A stretch of 64,000 nt of DNA from Heterostelium multicystogenum (taxonomy: Eukaryota; Evosea; Eumycetozoa; Acytosteliales; Acytosteliaceae): assembly GCA_003667245.1 (NCBI GenBank), contig RCNN01000514.1:1-64000 (forward strand). The letters are read 5' to 3'. Below, in pieces: positions 46,155-56,971 of the stretch; the stretch's first letter is position 1; the number at the start of each line of letters is the position of its first letter. The notes below the pieces were generated by a model. That model ran no database searches. It was not told the origin of the DNA and saw only the letters and a program-made list of their open reading frames with translations. The position numbers and the translations under genes were made by a program.

Positions 46155-49100
46155 ATCTTAACTCCTTTAATTAAATGAATTTGAGTTTTTTCGTTTTCAC
46201 CATAAAAGATAGCAGAAACCATGGTTTTGTCTGAAAATTAGTTTAATTTAAAACAAGAACTCAAGTATATTTGTTATTGTAATATTATTTTTGATTTCTT
46301 AGTTAGGTATAAAATTTGCATTACATAGTTTAGGCTTGAGAAAATAAGACATGTTAACTCATATCTTTGTTTATAAAAATTCAATGGTATAAAATATCAA
46401 ACAAACTACTTGATTAAAACTAAAGTTCAGTAGAATAGGTTTTAGTATATTTGTAGTAATTAGTGTAATTAATCAATAGTAATATTTTCAATGAGTTGTA
46501 GATCTATTCAATAACAATAACTTATAGATTATAAACAACGAAATTATTCGAATAGAATTGGGCAATTAATATAAATGAATCACTCAACTTAACAGTTCAT
46601 CTCCGATAAACAAGATCATAATCTATTTCTAATATAGCAAACAGATCTCCAATTTCCATATTTATTATAATGACCATTATATACAATCAATTAATTAGTT
46701 AGTTTACAACAATAGATAATAGATCAACTCATATATTAAATAAAGAAATAATTGTTATTCAAATAAATTATATTCATGTTATGATAATATAATAATAATA
46801 AAATTAAGTGACATCACCAGTGTTACAGTAATATTACGGTGAACTAATACATCACAATCTATCTATTAACAGTATTAGCATATGACACATGTTTGTTTCA
46901 ATAAAAATAGATTATAATAAAAATTACTGATAGCTGAGCTTCATAAACATGTCACATGTGTAGTATCATATTTGATGATTGGTAGGTAAGTAGGTAGTAG
47001 TGATAACAAATGATAGTAGCAAGTGGTTGGTTGGTTGTTTGGTTTGTTTGTTAATACTACTACACTTACATTGTTACATTGGCGGACATCATACAAAGAT
47101 TAATTAATGAAAAGATACTTTAATAGGTGTGGTTTTAGTTGATCTACAAATGAGGTAATAAGAGGAAATCGAAAAACTGTTGTTGATACCAAACCATTAC
47201 CCTGGAGACAGACAAAGTGAGAGAAACTGTCACATTGACTCTCACTTTTCGAAAACTCTTTTAAAGAGGTAAACATCACTCTTACTTCTCTTTTATCCAA
47301 TAAAAGTCAACAGATGTGTCTTGCCACCACACTCCTTCACACTTTACACTCCATAACACAATAACTTACCACTCAATTGGAATCAACACACACTCCACTC
47401 ACACTTGCCTGGCAAAATAACCAATGGTAAAAATGTGCATAGTGTGTTATGATAATCTGTCATCAAATATGTCATATTATTATTTATCGAATTGCTTAAT
47501 ATCACCATTGACAATGTCAGACTGAGTGGTCTCCCATCGATGAAAATCATGATGGGGTGCAGTTAATATTATTACATTCATTACCAACACAACAAATTAG
47601 GGAAAATATTTGAAAGTGAGTTGGTGAGTGAGTGTTAGTGTTGGTAAAATTGAGAGTGTGGGTGGTAGTGGTTGGTGTTCAGAGGTTTGTGGGGAGTGTG
47701 ATGATACAAGTAGAAATATCATGTAATGTTTGTTGATATCATGTTGCATTGAGATTAATAGAGGTGATGTGGTAATATCACTTCTTTTAATAGACAAGTG
47801 TGAATGATGTTGGTAGTTCTACTACTACTACTATTACAAGTACGACTGGTGGATGTGCTTACAGATGGCAAGACATTAAACAAAACAGGCGAACAACAAC
47901 AACAACTGACCAAATTCATCAAAATATCAAGTACAACACCAATAACATTTGCGTTATTATAAATATAATAAGTAGATGCTACTATTATTTATTTTTGTTG
48001 AGTTAGTTCTTCACAAAGAATACATATAAATCAAGCAAACAAAACCATATTTGTTACTTGTGTTATATATATAACATTGTGGTCACTAATACCCAAATAG
48101 AATAACATCATTTTATTATCTATTTACTCTTGTTATTGGCCTGCTCTGCTGTTGCTGCTGTTGCTGCTGCTGAAATAAGTTCCAAACTTGTTCAGTGTTA
48201 AACACTTTTCACTATATATTCTATTATTCACTATTTCTCTTTCTATTTTGGATCGTGTGTGTGTGTTTGTTGTTGTTGGTGTGGCGTGGTGTTGTTCGTC
48301 TACTACTACTCTCAGTCAAGTCAATACAATTCTATTGAATCCGGCTGTGTCTGTCCGTCAGTCTATCATCGATCTGTTAAACAAAATATAAATATAGATG
48401 TGGTGAGTGGACAGTGGTATAGCGTGGTTTCATTCAGTGTCAGGTGCCTCAGGTGTATAGTCTTTCTCCTGTTAGTGCTATTCTGTTTTACACATTCCAT
48501 CTACATCTTCAAACAAAAACTAATTAAAAACTAATCACAACCAAAATAATCCATCTTTGGAATAAAAAAGATTCAATTCATCAACATCTGTTACTTCTTC
48601 TGCAAATTCTACTAATATTACTTAATTATTGTTGTTGCAACTCAGACTATTCATATAGATATTTTCCATTCCTCATAAGCATCATTCGAGTAAATTGCAC
48701 TTACTTGTAGATTGTACTTTCAAAATCCTTAATTTGTTTGTTCAAAGTTATCATTATTTCTCTTCCTTGTTTTACTGTTATACTTGCAATATATATATTG
48801 TTCAAAGTAATTAAAAGATAAAAGGACTGTTCCTTATTTATTTAATTACAATTATATATATAACAATAACCATAACAACAACAATAATAATAATAAATTT
48901 ATAGGTTTTATAATTTATAATTATCTATTTATATTTATATAAATAGCATTCCATCAAAATATAATTAATTTTCATAAAGAAAACCAGCAACTACAGCAAC
49001 ATCAAATACAAACTAATAACAATATCTCATATATAAATATCCTTATACACTACAAGATTGCTCCTTTACCACAATTCAATTTCACCCATTACCCATTAAT

Positions 49101-49583
49101 AAATTAAATCATAATTTAATTTTGAAAAAACATAATAATATATATATATATAAATAAACATCTATCAATTAAATATCATCAAATCAATCAATCAATCAAT
49201 CAACAATAACAACTTCAATGATCTTTTATCTGTAATCTACTAGTCTATCTATTGTGCTAAAATTAAATAATATCTATATATTATTTCGTTTGTTACTTCA
49301 ATTGATATCAACAATATTATTAGTATTTTTTATATATAAACTATAATACTATTTTTATTTTCTACCATCATCATTATATTATCTATTTATCTTATTTATC
49401 CTAAATATCTATTTATTAATATTATAAAGTATATCATATCTATTTATTTCCAAAAAACACAACTACATCAAATTTACAATCACTAGATTGGCAAATTAAA
49501 TTAAATTCAAGAATTGTTACTGTCCAGTCAATAATTAGCACTATTTATTTAATTATTTATTCTCAAACTAAAAGTCCTTCGAA
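46155..49583. other. 3.4-kb gene-poor AT-rich region
   Basis: No gene is recognised here. Several open frames (47100-47300, 47597-47797, 48188-48534) are low-complexity or hydrophobic without family resemblance. T-rich and CT-rich tracts increase toward 49583. The region holds the promoter of the DNL protein at its left end and probably an extended promoter and leader of the next gene at its right end. A non-coding RNA cannot be excluded. Confidence 0.45.
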
Positions 49584-50634
49584 ATGATTAATAACGACAG
49601 ACCATTTCAATGTAAGCACTTCCTTAAGGATAACTCAAGGTGTACAGTAACATTTAGAAATAAACAAAATAGATCAAAACATCACAATGCGCCACATGAG
49701 TGTATCGAAAACTGTCAACAATGCATCTCAAAGAGAATAAGAACCACGATCCAGACCATTGACTACAGAAAAGACAATGATAAATATATAAACTGTATTC
49801 ATGTACACTGTGATACCAATTCCAATTATATTCATAAGAACCAAAAAGCCCGTCATATTCACAGTCGAAAGTTGCACTCATGTCTACGTGATCGTGACAA
49901 TGGTATCGAAATCGACTGTGCTGGTTGCAATGAAGTATCGAGAGTTGACCAAAATCGAGAAAATAGATTAAATGGAATGGTTGGTACTGTTTTCCATTTG
50001 AATGATGTACACCATCACCACTCCTCACATCACCAACAACAAAATCATCATAATAATAGTAATCATCATAACAACAATCACCATAATAATAGCAATCATC
50101 ATAATAATAGTAATCATCATATAAACTCTCTTCATCATCAACATAACAACAGTATTTATCACAACTCAAATCATTCCTCCAACAGTAGAAATTCTCCTAC
50201 CAACAGTTCTTTTGTGCCTCAGTTACCTACTCCAAAGAGCTACAATCAACATCAAAATAACTCCACTGTACCAGACGACCTTTGTATTGCAACTCCACCA
50301 AAAGAAAAAATTAAGATTTCCACCCCATCCATTTTAAATTTAAGAAATAGTTTAGAGCGATCAGGATTCATTGACCTCAGCGATAGAAATGTATCCAACT
50401 GTTTACGAGAATGGAAAGCAAATTTCCATCAAAGAAATGCTTTAAATAATAATGTCCCAGGATTTTCTCCACTAAGTAAGTTTATTTTATTATATCCAAC
50501 AAATTAATTGATATTAATTTATTTTTTTAAATTTAATAGCAAGCAAAGAGTTTTGTTCAACCAAAAATAGTTTTGATGTTCTCCAAGCAGCAATTGAACT
50601 TGAAGTCGATGAATCAATGCATTCAAATTTTTAA
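49584..50634 (+). CDS. His/Asn-rich zinc-finger-like protein, dictyostelid-specific
   Basis: Exon 1 (49584-50475) and exon 2 (50540-50634) flank intron 50476-50539 (GTAAGT to TTAATAG), giving about 328 residues. The first 125 residues contain Cys/His clusters of C2H2-like spacing (FQCKHFLKDNSRCTVTF, KHH, then CIHVHC, HIHSRKLHSC, CAGC), repeated roughly three times. A His/Asn-rich tract (residues 140-205) follows, then short predicted helices (SLERSGFIDLSDRNVSNCLR; SFDVLQAAIELEVDE). No known family was recognised. Zinc binding is inferred from the Cys/His spacing. The very long upstream region suggests developmental control. Confidence 0.7.
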
Positions 50635-50849
50635 TCTCCATCTGTTAGGTTCGGATGGTTTTATTTATATATACATCATTATTAATTAATGGAAAAATTG
50701 CATACTACAATACTTGCATTCACATCAGTATCCCAGATACTTGAAATTCATTTGAATAGAAAATAAAATAAAAATAATAAAATATATTTAATTATATATA
50801 ATATCTATCTTTTTCTTTCTAAACTATTATTTGTTTTATTCCATCCATT

Positions 50850-51611
50850 CTAAAATAGATTAGAAATAAGTGATATTACAATGGTGATAGCTGAGAATGT
50901 AATAATTGTGCTTGAAGATGAATCTTGAGAAGTTGAATCTAGCATATCTTCTCCGGAATTAGTATCTTCATTTGAAACTTTGGGTTTTTTGGTTGGTTTT
51001 GTTGGTTCTTCTGTTACAGGTTTAGGTGTCTTTGGCTTCCATTCTGGTTTTGGGGTTGGAGTAGCTTGGGGATCTGAAACCAATTCACCATCATCACTTG
51101 AAGGCTTTGGAGTTGTTGAGGCTGGTTTTTTAGTTGTTTTTGTAGTTGGAGTTGGCTCAGCTGGTTCGACCTCTTCAGTTATTGGAACACTGTGACCCAT
51201 GGATCCAGGGAGGTAGCAAGGTGATACATTCTTTGATGCAATTTGACCATTCTTTACCTGAAGATTACATTCTTTTTCTCCAAAACAATTTCTACAATGG
51301 GAATAACAAATTGGGGTACAATCTGCATCTACTTCACATGGTTTAAGGAAATTACAAAAAGTAACAGAATCCATATATTTGGCATTGGTTCTCATTGGAC
51401 ATTCTACAGATGCATTAAATTTGGCAGCATTTTTTTTATATGTGTCCAATGAATATTGTCCAGCATCAATATCAGCCCTACTACTGGAACATACTTTGGC
51501 AGGTTGGTTACTACAATATGTACTTTTACCATTGAGTTTGACACAGTACATGGATGATGTTACAGCATTTACCATAAGAATAACATATACAAAAACTAAG
51601 TATCTATACAT
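50850..51611 (-). CDS. Secreted Cys-rich protein with Thr/Pro stalk, probable GPI anchor
   Basis: An intact 253-residue protein. A signal peptide (YLVFVYVILMVNAVTSS) precedes a Cys-rich domain with about 12 cysteines (residues 23-130; CEVDADCTPICYSHCRNC). A Pro/Thr/Lys-rich stalk (TPTTKTTKKPASTTPKPSS) follows, then Ser-rich sequence and a C-terminal hydrophobic segment (IITFSAITIVISLISNLF) without a charged tail, as for GPI-anchored proteins. The stalk is likely O-glycosylated. It resembles other dictyostelid surface or prespore proteins in layout; no enzyme domain is visible. Confidence 0.78.
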   Translation of the reverse strand: MYRYLVFVYVILMVNAVTSSMYCVKLNGKSTYCSNQPAKVCSSSRADIDAGQYSLDTYKKNAAKFNASVECPMRTNAKYMDSVTFCNFLKPCEVDADCTPICYSHCRNCFGEKECNLQVKNGQIASKNVSPCYLPGSMGHSVPITEEVEPAEPTPTTKTTKKPASTTPKPSSDDGELVSDPQATPTPKPEWKPKTPKPVTEEPTKPTKKPKVSNEDTNSGEDMLDSTSQDSSSSTIITFSAITIVISLISNLF

Positions 51612-52126
51612 TTTATAAATTCTACAAATAAATTTTTATTGGGTTTGTAGGATAGTAATTGTTTGTAAACTAAATCCAAAATACAACCTATAAATACTTT
51701 TAATTGATGGATCATCTTTTTGTTTCCAATACACACACCAGAAATAAAAATATTCATCTCTGAAGGGTAACAATATTAGATTGTGGTATAAAAATAGATT
51801 TTTTGTATGACATGATGTAATAGGGGTTTATATCAATCATAAATCTGAAAATAGAACTGGGTGTTAAGAATTGTTTTCAACATGTCAATATTCTTGATGG
51901 TAAATTTAAATAGTAACAAAAAAGAATAACAATTATCTCATGATAAGATATATTTTTGTTATTAATAAATAACCTTATTCACACATTTAGAATAATCTTA
52001 GGAAATATTTAATAATTTCACAATTGTGATCAAAGCAACAATGATAAACAGTTTGGTCTAAAGTAAATTTCTTAATATTTTTTAAAAACAATTAACTTTT
52101 TTATTGTGGAAAACTCTAAAAAAATT
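51612..52126. other. Intergenic region, no feature seen
   Basis: About 500 bp of AT-rich sequence containing the promoter of the secreted Cys-rich protein gene. No coding or RNA feature was recognised. Confidence 0.5.
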
Positions 52127-54337
52127 TTAAGAAATTTTCTTTTTGAGTAATCCAAACATTCTCTTCATTGGGGTTGGAGTGAGTACTCCCAATTTCTCAA
52201 ACAGACATTTAATTTGCATTCTAGATCCTTCAATGTCTCGATAAGTAATTGTGCCGACATATTTGAAAAATATATTCCAGGTGGATGGGTGAATATCCTC
52301 CAGGTTGCCCGAAAACATTTCTATAAGATCTTTTCTATTTGGCTTCACATTATTTAGGTAATAATTTAGTATACTATGCTGATTATTGATAATTGCGCTT
52401 CTAGCATATATTATATGATCTAATGGATGGTGATGTTGCTCAATCATATTCTTGATGAATTCTAAATTTCCAAAAATATATGCAGCTTGGAGTAGCTCAT
52501 AGAGGTGAGAAAGATTTGAACGCTTTGAAACATAGTTATTAAACATATTAATATCACCAACTGATCCACAGATTCTCCATGATTGCCTAGAAAATCTATC
52601 CTCTCGATTTTCAATGAGAAATTGAAGTACTTCTTCTTGGTATGCCATAAGTGCGCAATCCATAATTTGATTTTCATAAAAGGTGTCATGATGAAATTTG
52701 TCTATCTCTTTGACAGTGTCTAAAAAAACCGTAGTAACATGCAGATTTCATAATGTGGGCAAGGGAACCAGCTGGAAAATCTATTACATGACTAAATCGT
52801 GGATAATACTTAGCTATAGTATAAAGGCATTTTGGGCTCGGTAGCTTCATTTTGTCAATCTTATTTTGCAGCAAAATATCAATCATTTCTATATCATCGT
52901 TTCCAAATGCAATTGGTAGAACATGCTCAGACCTCCAATAACTAACATTGGACTTTAATTTAAGCAGAATCTTGACCTCTTGGTGTCTTTTGTTCATAAC
53001 CATAAACTCCATTGCTTCAGAGGAGAATGACAGATTGTTAGATAACAAATACTCCAATATTTCCAATGAGTTTGATCTGTTGACACCTTGAATTGATATG
53101 TGAACCGATCTGTTTTGAAGAAGATGTTTTACTTGCTCTACAGAACCATACTCACAAACAACATCGCCAAGTACACACAAAGTCTTTGAGTGGTACTCTT
53201 CAAAAAAGTCGTAGAGATAGTCCAAAGATAAAAATATTTGTTGGAAATGATAAACTGCACCTTTTGTCTAAAACTCTGAAGCTCTATGCCTGGAATATAA
53301 AAATGTGTCAATTGAAGAAAAATAAGTTCCTTCAGTATCTGGGACTCTTGGTCGAGCAAAGGAACCTGTTTAAGGATTTTGACTTTGATTTGGTCGATAC
53401 TTTCAAAATCCTTTGGTCTAAGAATCCTGACGAGGTACTCAATTATCTTGATCTGAGAATCAGTAGTTGGCTTTCCTCTGGAAAACATCACAGTAAGATA
53501 TGAACTGATTTGAGCGTTGTCAATTGGTATCATTTCACCGCTTGGTAGGAAGAGTAATTCAATGACAAGGTCAAAATCGTAATCGCATTTTTCCAGCAGA
53601 TACGATAGTTTATAAACTGGTGTTGATTTGGGACAACTTTTTATAATATATCTAATGGTTTGGGAATTCTTGGTAGCCAATACACCAAGCCAAATGAAAC
53701 TAATAGACTCTTTTCCAGTGCTTATGTTGTCCATTAGAAATTGTAGTAGCTCAAAATCATATTCGACTTTCTTTAATTCAGATTGATAGTGTGGAAATGC
53801 CAATACTAGCATGTTGTTTGCAATCGACTCTCTCTCGCGAGGCTTTGTCAGAGTCCAAAGCAACTTGACCACATCTAATCTATACCTGGCAACTGCTTCC
53901 TCTATCAAAGCATTCAGGTGTAGCGTAATCAAATTTGAATAGTATGGTGAACATTGTATTTTGTTGATGACAAACTCGATGTGCTTATAGGGTGCAGCGT
54001 TAATCAACTTGATCAAATTGTGTTTCTTGAATACTAGAGGCTCATCTCTAATCAGCTTAAGCCACAACAAATTGAAATAAGAGTTTGCACACAGCCACTC
54101 GACATCATTACATTGGTGATACTTGAGAGACTTTGTAACCAAACAGTCAAAAGTAGAGCTCTCTATCCTTATACTCTTTGATCTAAGATAACATAAGTTT
54201 GCATATCTCGTGCATTTTAAAATAGTTAATAAAAGTATTTTATTTGAAAAAACTGATCTAATAATATTATTCTCATGACTATTAATATTTATACACCTAT
54301 TATTAGTATCTTTTAAAATTTCTGTTTCTTTTTTCAT
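52127..54337 (-). CDS. Diverged ankyrin-type dictyostelid protein (frameshifts)
   Basis: Three minus-strand frames (53138-54337, 52686-53225, 52127-52663) continue one another with frame changes near 53225 and 52680. The corrected product is about 730 residues. The opening (IIRSVFSNKILLLTILKCTR) is the F-box-like start shared with the ankyrin proteins at 20 and 37 kb. The body has weak ankyrin periodicity (LDVVKLLWTL; LEILEYLLSNNLSFSSEAME; EVLQFLIENREDRFSRQ) without the NRTEGC consensus. It belongs to the same large dictyostelid family but is more diverged. Function is unknown. Confidence 0.65.
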
Positions 54338-54633
54338 TTTATATATACATATATATGATGGATGATGATGATGATGATGATAATGAATTTGGTGATTGTT
54401 GTTTGTTTGGTTTTAAATTAAGACGCTCATGTTTATGATGATTGCTGCGGAGTGTCAACAATCTACAAGTGGTTATCTATTTTATAAAATTTAATATTGT
54501 TGATTCGATGAATTTCCAAGTTTCATTGATTTCTTTTCGAACATTTTAATATCCTCTAATTAGACAAACAGCAAATAAACTTATGAATGACACTGCGGTA
54601 AGAAAGCTATTATTATATATATACTATACTAAA
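54338..54633. other. Short intergenic region with ATG/GAT triplet repeat
   Basis: Upstream of the diverged ankyrin-type gene a GATGAT repeat (54356-54385) is followed by AT-rich sequence. No gene was recognised. Confidence 0.5.
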
Positions 54634-55988
54634 TTATAAACCTTTATTGTAAATGAATTCTGTTATCAGGTTACCATCTTTATCTTTGATATTGTGGAAT
54701 CTTGGCTCTAATTTGCTGGCTTCAATGGTTGATTCTTGAGGGAAGAGCGCAATCGCTGCTGGAAGTGATGTATTAAAAATGGCACCAATAACAGCCAAGT
54801 TGATTGGTAATTTGACCTTTGGATACTTTTGAACAAATTTAAGTTTCTCTACTAAGCTCATAACCATTGGTGGCAAGAGTAGAGCTGGGAATGATGTGGC
54901 AGCTCTTGAGAATGCGACCTTGTAAACTGCCATCTTACCGGCCTCTTGACTCTTTCCATGTACTGTACCAAACTTGTCTTTGACATCGATACCATCTTTC
55001 ATTTCATTACCTCTCATGATAACAACATTAGCAATACCAGCTGTAGTGACTGCTGTAAATGGAACCATCATTTTCAATCCATTGTGCAATGCAACACTTG
55101 GAATTCTCAATTTATTCACTGCATATCCAAGTCCAACTGCGAGTGAACATGAAATACCTACTGCAGATGCATATGACTCTATTATAATTGATCAACGATG
55201 ATTAATAAACTGATCTGATTTACAGTAATTAAGAGCGAGACATACTTAGAATTTGTTGATTGGTCATTGCGTTGCTGGCATTTCTATTTGCGTGGTTCAA
55301 TGCAATATTATATGACTGATTTATCCATTGCCAAAATATAGTTGTACCTATCTATACGTTTGATTAAATCGAGTTAATAGCCAATTGGAATGATGAAGAA
55401 TCGAATTGTAGTCACTACATACAGAGGCGTTTGGTAAAATCAAACCTGCACAGATGACAACATTGATTGGCAAGAATGAGCACATTCTGAAGGCTAATGG
55501 AATAGCCTCACCAGTATCTGGGTGAATGGTTGCATCTACAACTTTTTTGGCTTTCCACAAAGCATCATTATTTGTAATTGGGTCGACCAAACCCTTTTTA
55601 AATCTATCAAGCAATTCCAGTGAATCTTTTACATCTTTTTCAGTGACAAACATTGATCTAAATATATTTGGAAAGCTGATTAATTGATTGTGCTTTGCAA
55701 GTGTAAATTGCTAAAAACATAAAAATATCGTTTGTGATTGTGCACTTTGATTATACATATCTGAGATGAACGATTGTGAAAGGAATTTTAACATACCTTG
55801 GATCAGTGACATCTCTGAAATTTTGGAATCTACCTAGGAATGTATTATTATTGTATTTACCAGAGTCTGTTGAATATCATACAAGTGATTAATATGAGAT
55901 TACTAGAAACTAGAAAAAAGATATTTAGATACTTACGACCATCAAAAATTGGTGTAGACATGTTTTGTTGAGGTGTAATTTCTTCCAT
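54634..55988 (-). CDS. sfxn: Sideroflexin (SFXN), mitochondrial inner-membrane transporter
   Basis: Sideroflexins are inner-membrane carriers; SFXN1 moves serine into mitochondria. At least five exons: MEEITPQQNMSTPIFDG (from 55988); GKYNNNTFLGRFQNFRDVTD (about 55797-55866); a long exon with KAKKVVDATIHPDTGEAIPL (about 55423-55710); IFWQWINQSYNIALNHANRN (about 55245-55347); and the last exon (to 54634) with VGLGYAVNKL and GIANVVIMRGNEMKDGI. HPDTGE and the near-terminal YNKGL are family signatures. The length of about 325 residues is normal. The exact splice phase between exons 3 and 4 was not resolved, possibly because of a base error. Confidence 0.88.
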
Positions 55989-56971
55989 TTGAATGTTTAT
56001 CTCTATTTATTTATGTTTATGGTTGTAGCTTAACACTTTCTTAGTACTTTAAAATCGATGTAGGTTAAATCTGAATATGCTGATACACCAGATTGATTAA
56101 AGGTTATTTTGACTAATAGTTTGATAGACTGTGATTACTTGATGATTGATTGGATGGAATGATTGATTGACTCTATTGTTGTATTCGATTAATCAATAAC
56201 TAATCAAATCTAAAGTAAATCAAATTCTTTAAAGTAAGTCAACTTGTTGTTAATGAAGAATTCGAAAAAGTAAAAAACAAAATAAAATGATATATCTATT
56301 TCTGCAGTCAGTCACAGTCGATCAGTCGTATATTTGCGAAATAGTTAAAATATATATATATATATATAATAAGAATTACTATTACAATGTTTAATTTATA
56401 TGCATATGGTAATATTAAAATAGTAATAGGAATAAAAGTGGTGGTAAAATTCAACACTGAAAATTTCAAGCTTAATTGATTTTAATGTGTTTGATTTTAG
56501 AAATAAATGAATAGATAATGAGTATTTTATGTATTATGTATGTGTATGTATTGTATGTTTTTTGTATATCTATGGTGTGGTATTATTAAATGATATTTTA
56601 TTTTTTTCTATGTTGTTCTGATTTAATCTTTTTTTTTTGTTGTTGTTACTGAGAATAGGGATCGAAACAGAATCATCAAAAACAACAAAAAAACAAAGTA
56701 ATTGGAAAAAATCATGCTTAAAGTGTGTGAATGACCCTTGAAAAAGGAATTTATTTTTTAGATTTTAATCGTTCAATTTGCGGATGTTTGAAATTTACCC
56801 CGTGTTTAAATTTTTTGATTTTTTCAAAAAAACAATTTATGACCCAATGAACTAGGTAAATCTGGATTTCCCTGCCGAAAAATGATATGATTATTCAAAA
56901 ATTGTGTAAATAATAAATATTCACATTAATTTTATTTATCATGATGATGTATTTTCAATGATCACCATTAC
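55989..56971. other. Intergenic region with TA dinucleotide repeat
   Basis: About 980 bp between the sideroflexin start and the 3' end of the filamin-repeat gene. A TA repeat of about 10 units lies at 56349-56368 and T-runs at 56600-56640. No coding or RNA feature was recognised. Confidence 0.5.

Noticed and set aside
47100..47300. 66-codon minus-strand open frame
   Set aside because: No family resemblance and no neighbouring exon; frames of this length are common by chance here.
48188..48534. Two overlapping plus-strand open frames with hydrophobic starts
   Set aside because: GTGT/TTGTTG simple repeats create the hydrophobic residues; more likely promoter or leader DNA.
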